Of a stretch of DNA of 64,000 nt, positions 46,301 to 58,001 are shown piece after piece. This DNA comes from Scatophagus argus (Eukaryota; Chordata; Actinopteri; Scatophagidae), in assembly GCF_020382885.2 (NCBI RefSeq), contig NC_058506.1, positions 23,074,818-23,138,817 of the forward strand, read 5' to 3'. Made by a program: the position numbers and the translations under genes. The notes under the pieces are model-generated. The model saw only the letters and a program-made list of their open reading frames with translations, had not been told where the DNA came from and did not search any database. The stretch's first letter is position 1; each line of letters begins with the position of its first letter.

Positions 46301-49300
46301 GGATATTCAGTGTTGATTCAAACAGATCAGTTTGTGTCATCACCTTTTCTCACACAGCAGATGTTTTGAGTCATGTCAGAAACAACATAAGCACAGCTCA
46401 GAAGAGTCGCGGAGGTCGAACTGCGTTCATAAGTCACTATAAGTGTGTGTTCTCAACTTATGTGTGAACTGTGGTTGTATCTCCTCAGCTGAGCAGCGAG
46501 GACGTGTGTGTGTCTCTGGGGGAGGAGTCTCTGCAGGAGGAGCGAGAGGAGGAGCAGCAGGAGTCACAACAGACTCCTCACCCAGCAGGTAGAAACACTG
46601 TGTGACTTGCATATATGACATCACTGAAATGTGTGTGTATTGATCTGTGATCAGCTTGACCATTTATTGAACTTTTAGCAGTTGCTGTGGTGAACAGATG
46701 GGGCAGAAGCTAAACTATAAATTATATATTTATATATATATTAATTATATATATAAATCATAAACTAAACTCTGAACACAAGTCTGAGGAAAGAGTGTTT
46801 TGTCGTCCTCTCTGTTCTCTGCCACTTCCCCACTTGAATTTACTGGAACAAGAACACAACACAGCAGCAAAGCAGCACTGATGTCGACCTTTAAAAACAC
46901 CCTGATTGGGTTTGAGAGGCTGCAGGCTGAAACCACTGATGCTCGTGTTTGCTGCTTTTCAGGCATTGTTCTGACCCGGGTTGGTTATTACACCATCCCC
47001 TCCATGGAGGAGCTGGCTGACATGGTGGATGAAAACGGAGAGTGTGTGGTGGAGAACTTCTCTGTGGGCAGGAAAGGTAATGGCCTCCCTCTCAGACTGT
47101 AATGGCCAAACGCATTGCATCACCTTGCAGCCGCTCAGCATGTCTGACTTTTGTCACGCTCTGTTCTGATTGGCGCTCACAGGATACGGCTCCGTCTTTT
47201 TCCCTGGCGAGGTGAACGTGACGGGACTGAACCTTGACCATATTGTCCACTTCAGACGCAAAGAGGTCATTGTCTACCCGGATGATAAAAACAAGCCACC
47301 AGAAGGGGAGGGGCTTAACAGGTGAAGTCACAGGCTGTCAGGGGGAAATGTTTTGTGTTGGCTGACTGCTCGTTGGCTGGTCTCGTCTGCTTCCTGTCCT
47401 CACCTGATCCCTGTTGTAGGCGAGCCGAGGTGACTCTGGACGGCGTTTGGCCAAACGACAAGACCACCTGCACTCAGATCAGGAGCCCCGAGCGTCTGAA
47501 CGACATGAACTATGAGGGCCGGCTGGAGAAAGCTTCGCGCAGACAGGGAGCCCGTTTCCTGGAGTACAGACCTGAAACTGGATCCTGGGTGTTCGAGGTC
47601 AGTCACTGCTGCTCACAAAGACCAGCTTCAGCTCATTTACTTCCAATAAGAAGTCTGTCTTTTGTCTCCTCAAACTGAACTCTGATGCACTATGAGAGCT
47701 GCACCAGTGTGTGCTGCGTGTTGACTCAGGTGTTACTGACTCCTCATCCTTGTCTTGCAGGTGGCCCATTTCTCCAAATATGGGCTGCAGGATTCTGATG
47801 AGGAGGACGACATACCACCCAAAACTGACCCCAAGAAGCTCAAGGCAGTGATGCCACTTCCTCCCTCCAGACTGCAGCAGCAGCTTCCCCTGTCCCAGCA
47901 GCAGGTGGTGCCACAGGCTCAGGTAGAGCAGCCTGTCACCATCAGCATCCATCCTCATCCTCACTGACACAGCTGAGATGATTAAAGAAGTGTTTCACTC
48001 AAACTTGTGCTTGTTCTCAGCTGTTTGGTTGTAGCAGCAGAAGCTTTCTGTCCTTTTGACAGCAGTAAATAATTTCATTGTTTTATTAGTTCCAGCATGA
48101 GTTTTCCACATAAATTTTCAACTTGTCAGAACCTTAAAAGTGTTCATAACACTTAGGTTATTCGAGTTGAAGTAACGAGAAATATAAAAATATGTATAAT
48201 ATAAATTAAATCTTTTTTATCTGAAGGATATTTCTGTTGAATTTGGAAATGTGTTGAGCGACAGAAGTGCAGAGCAATACGTTGTTTGGTGGTCAGCTCA
48301 GGCCTTCAGCACCACCAGCCCCATCCACTAGATGGAGTGCTGGACATCGGGTCTTATATTTAGAAAAGAAAGAAGTATCACTGACAGAAATCAGCAGAGA
48401 TAAAAGACAAAGTGACATGGACGTCCCCACAGCCTTCAGACGGAGGCTTCATGTCCGCATCCGTCCCACAGCCAAAACAGACACGTTTGTATTTTGTTTT
48501 TATCTGAAGCCGAACAGCTCTGCATGATTACATCAGGAACAAACAAAAGCTTCAACAAACATCAGACCAGTGCGTCAGAGAGTGTGTTTGTTGCTGTTTC
48601 GTAGCTACATGTTAATCTCATGTTAGACTTCTGTAGCAGAGAAACATTTCAAACTTCAGCCTGCTTTAAGGGATGTCACATGACCTGTACTAATTTTCAG
48701 AGTGATTAATGAAAGCAAAACCAATAAAGTTGCTTAAGATAATCATGTCTGGAGTGTTAAGTTTGTGGAAAGAGCAGCAGTGTCCATCACCAGTCTCTAA
48801 TTGGATCTGGTTTTAGTTAGTTAGAGAAGTTTTAATGTGGATGCTTTATGCACTGTGTTTTGACAACATTCAGAAAACCGACTGAAACACAAGAGATCAG
48901 TTTAATGTGTTCAGTCAGTCAGTAGGTGTTATGATCCGTGACCGAAGAGTGAGTCAGAGTTCAGACAGACCAACAGCCTGACTGTGTGTCCGTATCTGTC
49001 CCATCAGTCCACTGCTGTTGCCGATCTGCCGGGTGGCGTGGCCGAACTGGACAGCGACATGGCTGACATCACCCAGAGCTTCCCCACAGAGAGCATACTG
49101 GGAGGAGAGGACGGTGGCGAGCTGGAGGGCGGGGAGATGGTCATGTCAGGTGGGAGACTCGGAGGTTTGATCTCTGCAGAGCACGACGGCGTCTCTACGT
49201 CCAGCCACATAGCATCCTCGTTGGGGATCAACCCCCACACCCTCCAGGTACAGACAGACAGACTTTCTGGCTGACAGGAAGTGCATGACTTCATCACACC

Positions 49301-52300
49301 ACCTCCACAATTAAACTCTGGGCTCCTCTCTGTTCTGTTTGCAGATCATGAAGGCGTCTCTGTTTGCTGAGGACGAGGAGGAGAGCGACATGTTCCAGGA
49401 TCACGGAGCAATGAAGGTCTCCACCGACGTCTTGTCCTCACATCTGGTCCAGCCGGTAGCTCCGAGCCGACCCTCCGGTAGGAAATGCTAAGCTTTGCCT
49501 GACAGTAATGAGGTCCGAATCAGGATTGTTTCCTGCACGAGTGAGCGTATGACAAACATGATGATGGTGACAGAAAACTTGTCTTTGTCTGCAGCGGGAG
49601 GCCTCCTTCAGGCTCGTTTCACCTCCGGCCTCTCTCAGCTGGCAGATTCTCCTCGGCTTCCTCATCCTCTTCTTCCTCCTCTGTCTCGAGCATCTCCGGC
49701 TGCTGTTGAAGCCCCGCGGTCGTCACACTGGGTGGGCTCGGGCCCAACATCCTTCCTGCTGCCTCCTCGAACTCCAGAGCCCTCAATCAGGACTGTCGGG
49801 GTCCGGCGTCTGGGCGGCCCCGTCCCCCTCAAAGAGTCGGTGACCCAGGGGAAGGTTGGTGCTCATTTGTTTCACCTCTGAACAGCTGAACAGCTACGAC
49901 CGACACGTTCAAACAGGAACCCTTTTCCCAGTGCGACTGGCTTCAGATTTCTGAAGCTGAATTAAAATCTTCTCCTGTCAACGTGAAATAATATAAATAC
50001 TCAAATGTTCAGGCTGAATCACGTTCTAACAGGAAATAAAATATTCTGTGATGTCATCACAGGAGCTCCTCCACCTGAATTGTTTCTCCACATTCATGAT
50101 CATTCTTGTTGTGTAGGGGGGTCTGCTGATGGATGCCGGTCTGTTTGCGGGTCGTTCCTTTCGGGTGGGGTGGGGTCCCGGCTGGACGCTGGCACACTGT
50201 GGCCACCAGCTGAGCTCACCTCTGGGCAAACAGCTTGAGCGTAAAGACCCTATGACCAAAAGTGACTTCAGCTTCCTGCCAAAACCTGCCAGGAGCAAAC
50301 CGTAAGCCAGACAGACACAGACACACAGTCAGTACCTGTTTTAGTTCTGTAGTGAACATCTTATTGTTCTGAGATGTGAACCGTAAATCACACAGGAAGT
50401 ACTCGGAGTGTGAGTCATGTGACTGATGTGTTTCCTGTCTCCTCTTGCAGGCTGATAGAAAGCCCCTACAAGGTGGTGCTGGAGCAGCTGGTGGATGTGC
50501 AGCCTCCAGTGGTGAAGACCAACGAGGAGGAGGAGGAGGGTCAGGAGGTGCTGCAGCGCCCCCTGGAGATCTGTCTGAAGCACAGCACAGTCACCACCAC
50601 AGGCGACTCAACCTGCCCTCTGGTCCGACCGCAGCCCGGCGTGGCAGCGCTCCACGAATACGCAGAGTGGATCACAGAACTGAAGGAGAAGCAAGGAGAC
50701 GCAGACCGTAAGAGAAACGATCGTCTGTTCTGCAGGTTTTCACTTAATGTTTAGCTTGAATGCTTGTTAGTGGTTACTCTGACCACGTGGGTGTTGGGTG
50801 GAGGTCATCCTGCCTCACGATTCTCCGTCTGTCTCTTGCAGCTCTCCTGGGTTTTTGGTCTGAGGTCTGGACCTTGTGTGAGGCTTTGTGGGGCCGGTTG
50901 GGTCCCGCAGAGCAGGATCCAGATGTTGTGCCGCCCAACGAGTACGAGCAGCAGCTGGAGAGGAGGCGAGCCTTCTCGGCCTGGCTGTCCCGCGGAGCCA
51001 CCTGCAGGGTGGAGGAGGAGGTGGCGCTGGCAGGGAAAGGTCGTCATACAGAGGCCATCTTCAGCTACCTGACGGGCAACCGCATCAGTGAGGCGTGTCG
51101 ACGGGCACAGAAGGAAGGTGAGGTTTCACACCGCAGACAGAAAGACAAGAGACAGAAGACGAACATGTCGGCGATGACGAACTGACGTTTGTCCTCAGGA
51201 GACCACCGTCTGTCCCTGCTGCTGTCTCAGGCCATGGGTGCTCAGTACTGCCGGGACCTCCTGGCCCTTCAGCTTGCTGACTGGAACCGCATGCAGACCG
51301 ACTGCTACCTGCCTGAGGACCGACTTCGCATCTTCACGCTGCTCGCTGGCAAACCTGTATGACATGTTTGATTCACTCCCTGAGTTTCAAAAGCCAAGCA
51401 GAAATCTGTTCGCTGGACACACAGACGAAGACGTGTGTTGAAGGTCATGAATGTGTTTTCCCCTCTTGATCTTCAGCCCTCTCAAAGTATCTGCTGCTGT
51501 TTCCTGTCGTCCTTCAGGTGTGGCAGTCGTCTGACTCCGTGGTCAACGTTTGCTCTGAGCTGGACTGGAAGCGCTGCGTTGCCGTCCACCTCTGGTTCAT
51601 GCTGCCTCCGACCGCCTCGGTGGCAGACGCTCTCGCCAGATATGAGGCTGCCTTCCAGGTGAGCTGCCGCCTGCTGCTCCGCGGTCATGTGGTGTTTCTA
51701 CCTGCTGTTACAGCGAGCGTCCTGCCTACTGATCGTCTGCTCCATTTCTGTCCTGCAGGGAACACGTGACGGGGGGAGGTATGCCTGTGCCCCCCTGCCT
51801 CCCTACATGGAGGAGGAGCAGCTGGACATGGAGGAGGAGGAGGAGGAGGAGGTGTCCAAACGGCCGCTGCACGACCTCTGCTTCCACCTGCTCAAACTGT
51901 ACAGTGACAGGTAAACCGGTCTCACCTATTTACATGCCGATTGGTTCTGATTTTCTAGTATGGACACAGGAAAACCTCCCGTTCACCTCCGTCAGTGAAG
52001 GGCGGAGGTCCAGAAATTCTGCTGTAGCCATCAGAAAGCCATCAGACTTTTCATTGATCAGAGATTGATCAGATGTCATCAAACTGAACCGGGCTTTGTT
52101 CTTGGTCATTGGGTGAACAGTTCAGGGTTGGAGCTGGACACATTTTGTCTTCAGCTTATTTCAGTCCTGAAGTGACAGCTTTATGGCTAACTAATGATTG
52201 GTCCCAGAATATCGACTTTTTGTCCATATAAGCTGGTTCAGCCCGAAGGTTTTACAGCTGAAACAAGTCAGCTAACTTGTTGGTCGATCCTCACATCACA

Positions 52301-54252
52301 GCGAACGAGTCGTACTGTCAGCAAAATGCTTCAGAAAAACAGTGTCTCGCTTTTCCTTGTCTTGTGAAGACATTTGAAGGCATCCTGCTGGACTCTGGGA
52401 CACGTTATGGACCAAATCACTGATGAGTCAAAAAATAATCAGCAAGTTTATCAGTAATGGAAGTAATCATTAGCTGTAGCTCCTGCATTTAGCATAACGG
52501 ATCAGCACCTCCAACTGCTGTCACACATCTGTGGTCTGCATGCTGAAGGTGACTGATGACATCACTGTGACCTTATCAGGGTCACGCCATCAGTGATGAG
52601 TGAACGACTTGTTGAGGCTTTGTGTGGTCTGCAGACACTACAGCCTGCAGCAGCTGTTGGACCCCCTGACCGTCACCTGGGAGCGTCTGGACTACCGCCT
52701 GAGCTGGCACCTGTGGAATGTCCTGCAGGCGCTGCACTACAGCAACCTGAGCGCTGCTCGCCAGGGACTTCTCCACAGCAGCTATGCCGCACAGCTGGAG
52801 AGCGCCGGCCTGTGGCACATGGCCGTCTTCATCCTGCTGCACATCCCGGACCACACGTACGTCCAGCTCGTCTTTATCTGCTCTGGTGTCCTCTGCAGGT
52901 CTCTGCGTAACGTTTAACTGAAAGCTTTTACCAGTTAGCTGATGACAAAAACGACGCTTGATTTAATGTCTGACTTCTGTCTGCGTGAGTCTTCTTCACG
53001 TCCTTTTGTTTCTGTTCTTTAACTTCTGCCACTCTGTCTTCAGTCAGCGGGAGCGAGCAGTGAGGGAGATGCTGACCCTCCACTGCCCCCTGCAGGACAC
53101 AGATGAGTCGGTCCGGAGGGAGCGCTTCCTCACCGAGAGGCTGCTCATCCCAGACCGGTGGGTCCACGAGGCCAAGGCCACCCGAGCCCGTCGAGACGGT
53201 GACAGACACCAGGAGGCCCTGCACCTGTACCGGGCTGGTTACTGGAACCAATGTCACCGGCTGCTTATCCAACACCTGGCCTCAGGTCAGTGCCTCCTGT
53301 TGGCATCATTTTCAACTGGTTTTCAACGTCCCCAAAGATCACAGTGTTTGCTTCGCTGCCCTCATTTCCTGTCCGTCTCCGTGTCTGCTTTCAGAATAAA
53401 GTCAAAGCAGTTTAAGAAATGAGTTTCTGTCAGGAGTGCAAAGTTTGGACAGATCTTTGAGTCTGATTTTTACATGAGGCTTCTAATTTTTGTTTATCTG
53501 TTTTGTCCTCCTGCAGACTGCATCGTCAACGACAACCACGACTACCTGCTGGAGTTCCTGGAGGGGCTGGCGGTCCCTGAACACAGCGCCACCATCCAGG
53601 ACTGGGACATTGCAGGGAGGGTTTACCTGGACTACATCCGAGTCATTAAGACTCTGCAGAACATCCAGCAGGTATGGACGCTAGTACTAGTATGTAGTAG
53701 CGCAAGTGAAAATGCTCAGGTAAAGTACAAGTACATGAGTAAATGTACTTGGACACATTCCACCCTGAGAAGTGATGTGAGGTCTGTCTGATGTTTGTGT
53801 CCTCGATGACAGTTGGACAACGCCGGATACGAGCTGGAGCGCCTCTACACGGACGTGACGTCGCTCTGTGGCAGGATCGAGCTTCTGCCCTGCCGAGCCG
53901 CCAGAGACCGCCTCGCCCAATCAGGTAAGAGCTTCGCTGACCATTCATTTACTGCCCTCTGATTGGCTGATGGGTGGATGAAGGTGGATCTCGTTGTTGC
54001 TGTTGTTGGATGAGGATCCAACCTGAGCTCTGCCCCTCCTCCCTCCCTGCAGAGATGGCGAAACGTGTGTCAAACATCCTGCGGGTGGTGCTGAGCCTGC
54101 AGCAGGGCGATGCAGCGTCCGACGCCCTGAGCATCCCCCTCGCCCAGCTGGCGCCGCACGTCACCCGCCTGCCGATGCCGGAGGACTACACGCTGGAGGA
54201 GCTGAGAGGCCTCACGCAGTCGTACCTGCGGCAGCTCGTCGTCGGCCAGTGA
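40301..54252 (+). CDS. nup98: NUP98-NUP96 nucleoporin precursor
   Basis: The precursor self-cleaves into the FG nucleoporin NUP98 and the Y-complex scaffold NUP96. Thirty-four coding exons keep frame: 40301-40379, 41254-41349, 41628-41813, 42169-42308, 42727-42834, 43186-43369, 43497-43666, 43767-43904, 44343-44478, 44565-44657, 44755-44898, 45115-45248, 45416-45603, 45690-45806, 46038-46230, 46489-46588, 46963-47076, 47183-47321, 47420-47597, 47761-47922, 49008-49247, 49345-49477, 49595-49854, 50117-50301, 50451-50707, 50842-51117, 51199-51356, 51518-51658, 51759-51910, 52635-52856, 53044-53285, 53517-53671, 53813-53924, 54053-54252. Total 1,843 residues (human about 1,817). Features in order: GLFG repeats; the RAE1-binding GLEBS motif ([20 protein letters not shown], exon 42727-42834); more FG repeats; the autoproteolytic domain ending HFS, cut after about residue 883; the NUP96 helical domain to LRQLVVGQ. 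It appears fully functional. Confidence 0.97.
43015..43036 (+). repeat. short telomere-like TTAGGG run in a NUP98 intron
   Basis: About three units read gggttagggttagggtta in the intron between coding exons 42727-42834 and 43186-43369. It is too short to be more than a minor interstitial telomere-like repeat. Confidence 0.8.
47923..48750 (+). promoter_or_regulatory. nup98: NUP98-only alternative terminal exon with poly(A) signals
   Basis: If the donor at 47923 is skipped, exon 47761-47922 reads on as [14 protein letters not shown] and stops at 47965-47967, giving a 947-residue precursor. An ATTAAA lies at 47981-47986 and a canonical AATAAA at 48723-48728, followed by a GT-rich stretch. Human NUP98 is known to make a comparable short precursor of about 920 residues from which only NUP98 and a small tail peptide are cut. 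That this fish uses the same option is inference. Confidence 0.6.
51911..52634 (+). other. NUP98 intron, gene-free
   Basis: A 724-bp intron between two NUP96-region exons, with no other feature recognised. Confidence 0.7.
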
Positions 54253-54908
54253 GATCACAGGCGTTTGACCCAATGAGAAGAAAAGTGTGACAGTTTTCAG
54301 CTGGAGTTTGTCCAGCAGCAGACGAAGCTTCTGTGTGTCTGTCAGGTTCTTCTTCTACACCATCAGGATCAGACTTTCATCATTTCTCTTGAGAATTTTC
54401 CAGTCAAACCAGTTAAAGTTCCTGTTTGGCAGGTGGTTTTGGAAACCAGTTTCACTCCCAGTCATGTCCTGGTCTCCATTCACTGTGTCAGTAGTTGAAG
54501 TTACTTTGTGTGAGACCAACGGTGTGCAGATCAGCTGTTGTGTCCTCACTTCCTGTTTGGCGGATGGAAACCAGTGATGGAAACCAACCAGGAAGTCACG
54601 CAGACGGACTTCCTGACTCAGAGTGTGAAGGGACTGATGCTCTATTTTTGTAGAGTTTCTGTGTGTGACACAAATGTTGTATATTTTTGGAAACTCGTAT
54701 GGCTCATTTTTATTGTCCACCTAATTATTCATAAATCGGATGCAGAGTTTTGGAAGAAACGCTTCAGCGATCAGTTGGCTGACTGATTGGTGTTTCTTTT
54801 CTTGCAGATTAACTGTCAGCTTGCCAATAAGGTTTTTGTTTTTGTTGTGAAGGTAAAATGAGTTTTGTCAAATGGGAAGCTCTGTATGATTTCTTTTTTC
54901 TGCTGTGG

Positions 54909-54948
<40 letters not shown>

Positions 54949-55502
54949 TTTTTGTTGAGAATATTTTTAATAAAGTCGGGTAGAAATAAACATACAGTGG
55001 TTTGTTTTCAGGTCATTTCTGGTTCTCGTTCAAGTTAACTACTGAATGTCACTCATGAACATATAGTCCTGGACCTTATTCATAAAACAGACTTGGCATC
55101 AGTTTTAAGTGTGAGTTATTTATTTATTTTTATTTGTGTAGCCCATTCCTTATTAAAACTCACTTTGATACGGAGATGATCTCTGGCAGAGTTAGAAGGT
55201 CCGTCTGTAGGTCGTGTAGGCGAAATGCACGGTCTGTCTGTCAGGTTAACTACGACCGGGCAGACCTGTCCTCTGGAGGTCCAGCAGCACATACTCCTGT
55301 ACCTTTTGGCAGATGGTGACCAGTGGTGGCTGGGTGGGGTTAGTCATGAACCAAACCAGTTCGTGAAGTGGTCAAGTGTCTGGGAGCGTGAAACACTTTG
55401 CGCACCACCTCAGTGGTTTGCCAGAGACTCCAGTCTTCATGCAAAACATCAGTTTGTAAAATGCTAAGAATGAGGACAAAGAGGTTTTAACACACACACA
55501 AA
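54253..55502 (+). terminator. nup98: NUP98 3' UTR, poly(A) signal and convergent end with RNASEK
   Basis: AATAAA at 54969-54974 (aataaagtcgggtagaaataaa, a second one close by) follows a (GT)n run at 54909-54947 and lies about 720 nt past the stop, so it is the likely NUP98 poly(A) signal. The rest, to 55502, is the gap to the RNASEK transcript end. No gene was seen. Confidence 0.65.
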
Positions 55503-55962
55503 GTTTATTGAATCCACAAACACGCATCATCTTTTCTGTCTGATCAGGCAGCCGCTGACACCTGCACACACCTGTTTCTGATGGCTTAGCTGCAACAGGC
55601 ACAAAAATCTAACTGACTGTTTATGCTGTCGCGACGTCGCCCCCAGCAGATTAACAAGCAGCTCAACTAGCTGACGAATTAATTTCTAATTTTCACCATT
55701 TTCGTGGACATCTTATGGAGCGATGAAGAAAAACGAGATGTGCAAAACGGGTTCAAAGGAATGATGCAACAACAGACAACAAACACACTTTAAAATAAAT
55801 TACTCCGGTTTCACCTGACCCACCCCCACCATGTCAATGTCGCCAGCCTGTGACGCCCTCAGCTGCTGATTGGTCCACTCAACAGGAAGCAGTGGGACAC
55901 CGTAACGTAAACTTTTTGGACAGACGGGGAGCTCAGCTGAGGTCAGGTGATGCCGCAGCCGC
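55503..55962 (-). terminator. rnasek: RNASEK 3' UTR and poly(A) signal
   Basis: On the minus strand AATAAA occurs at 55504-55509 (tttatt on plus), about 455 nt beyond the RNASEK stop. RNASEK and NUP98 thus end tail to tail with about 0.5 kb between their signals. Confidence 0.6.
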
Positions 55963-57480
55963 TTATGTCACCATGTACTCCTGCCGCTTGTTGAGTCGGA
56001 TCTGGCACAGCGACACGGCGCCCACCGCCACGTAGATGGCAGCGGCGATGAAGCAGTTGATGCCGACCTGGTTGTACAGGCTGTAGATGTTCTGAGGAGG
56101 GTTTTTGCTGCAGGACAGAAAAACAGACGAGTTACTGCATAGTTTATCTGAAGTCATCCACTGTAATGCTGCTGTGAGTTTCACGTGACGTGTCTGTTAT
56201 TGGCAGAGTTGTTACAACTGATTAGGGGGCAGCCGTGGCCTAGAGGATGGAGAAGCGGCTTCGATTCCCCCACCGGACGGGCAGGAAAAATTTGGGTGTG
56301 GTGGAGTGATTAATGATTCATTAGCTGGCTGATGTGCCCTTGAGCAAGGCACTTAACCCCCCAATATGCCCCCCGGGCGCTTGATGCTGCCCACTGCTCC
56401 TGTGTGTGTTTCACTGCATGTAATTTGCCGGGTGTTGCATGTGTGTGTTCAACTAAGGATGGGTCAAATGCAGAAGACGAATTCAGTGTGTGTGGTTAAA
56501 AATATATATACTGTCAATAAAGTGATTCTTCTTCTTCTTCTTCTTCTAGTCTGATGATCAATAATAAGATGGTTCTGATTACTCTTTGAAACATCCAAGG
56601 ACTCACTCGTTACGAATGTCCTCCTCAGTGAACGGGACGTCTTCGATCAGCACGGCTGACTTGGCGCTGAAGAAGATTCCCAACATGGCCTGAAGAAACA
56701 GAACAAAGTGGCTCAACGTGAGGCTCGCGGACCCAGCGAGGCCCCGTGTGATGGATTATCACGCTGGTACATAAGAATCGTGCAGATCCAGTAACACAGA
56801 GGAAATCTGTTTGAAACAAGACTGTGAGGTCTGAATGTCGGCTCTCCGCCAACATGTAACTTCCTGTCAGTGGAAAAACTGACATCCAAACATCACGAGG
56901 ACATAAATACAGTCACGCGATTGGTCCAACCTGTTCAGTTCCTGAATTAAAACTGCGGTTTAATCTTCCCAAAAGACGGACAGAATCGGCCCAGAAAACG
57001 ATTTGACGGATCAGTACGTCCACAACCGCGTCGGTCTGCTGGCTGATCAAACACGTCCACCGAAGAACCAGACTTTAGCCCACATTAATAACAGGCACAT
57101 ATATTTAGCACAGGCTAAATGATCGAGCTAACGGGTGGTGGTATTGATCTACAGTTAGAGCGCGGCCTACTTGGGCTCCGTATATTTACTGGAGAAGAAT
57201 TTGAATGATAACTATGCGACAGACACTTTGTCTTCATATCATTTTGCAGATTTCGCGAACTTCAAAAAATAACACACGATATCATAGAAATCCGACACTG
57301 ATTTTCAATGAGTGGGTCAATGTCCTCGAAAGCTGTTAGATAGCTGATGAGCACGATTCCAGGAAATAGCCCACTTCCCTGCCCGAGATCCGTATGTCTT
57401 ACCAGCATGATGACTCCCCAGATGCTGATCACTATCCCGCAGGCGGCCATCTTCGGTCCGCAGAACAAAAGCGACGGCAT
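55963..57480 (-). CDS. rnasek: Ribonuclease kappa
   Basis: RNASEK is a small two-pass membrane protein linked to the V-ATPase and to endocytic uptake; endoribonuclease activity has been reported. Three exons keep frame: 57403-57480, 56607-56689 and 55963-56107. The product has 101 residues (human 98). It starts [22 protein letters not shown]1 spans about 10-33, followed by the lumenal [25 protein letters not shown]2 (about 70-92) and the conserved end [11 protein letters not shown]. The human protein as I remember it has the same [25 protein letters not shown] and VRLNKRKEYMV blocks. Intron 2 contains a SINE. It is divergent from BACC1 with starts 522 bp apart. Confidence 0.95.
56222..56552 (+). 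mobile_element. tRNA-derived SINE with (CTT)n tail in RNASEK intron 2
   Basis: The head reads gggggcagccgtggcctaga with a B-box-like cttcgattccccc. The body contains gtgcccttgagcaaggcact and tgctgcccactgctcctgtg, and the 3' end has gatgggtcaaatgcagaaga then repeated CTT units. This is a very common teleost SINE, in antisense orientation relative to RNASEK. I could not define a clear target duplication. Confidence 0.75.
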
Positions 57481-58001
57481 GGCTGCGCTCGGTGTTCTTG
57501 GTCACTCAGAAGCTGGTTGTAGTTTTGATTCTCTAAACTGACAACTGGTCCATCGAAGGACGGCGGAGCCTCTCAGTCAGCTGACCCTCATCACTCGGTT
57601 TCACTCGGTGAAAACCGCTAACTACCGTGACACGCAGAGCAGCCACCAATGACGGTGTCCAGTACAACTTGCCCCGCCTTTTCCTCTGAGACTGACCAAT
57701 GGCGTTCAACTTCCAAAGACGCGCAACATTTCCTTTATCTCGTCTGCCTTTGTTTTACATTTATGAGATTTTCTTCTGAATATGTAACAGATAAAATTAT
57801 TCCTCAGCGATTCGCGGCATCTCATCGAATGTGAATCATCTAAAGTTTCGTTTTCTCATATACATACAGACGTCCGTAGAGGCCTCTACAGACGTTAGCC
57901 AACTTGCTAACGTTATCTGAGCTAACTTTAGCTAGCAGCTAGCCGTGTCATTTTGTGTTATTGTTTTGACTGAAGAAAAAAGCTTCAGCTCCTGGGTCGA
58001 A
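57481..58001. promoter_or_regulatory. shared RNASEK-BACC1 bidirectional promoter
   Basis: The 521 bp between the two divergent start codons contain CCAAT boxes at 57646-57650 and 57696-57700 (gaccaatggcg type) and a GC-box-like gccccgcctt at 57671-57680. There is no TATA box. This is the usual composition of a bidirectional housekeeping promoter. Confidence 0.6.
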
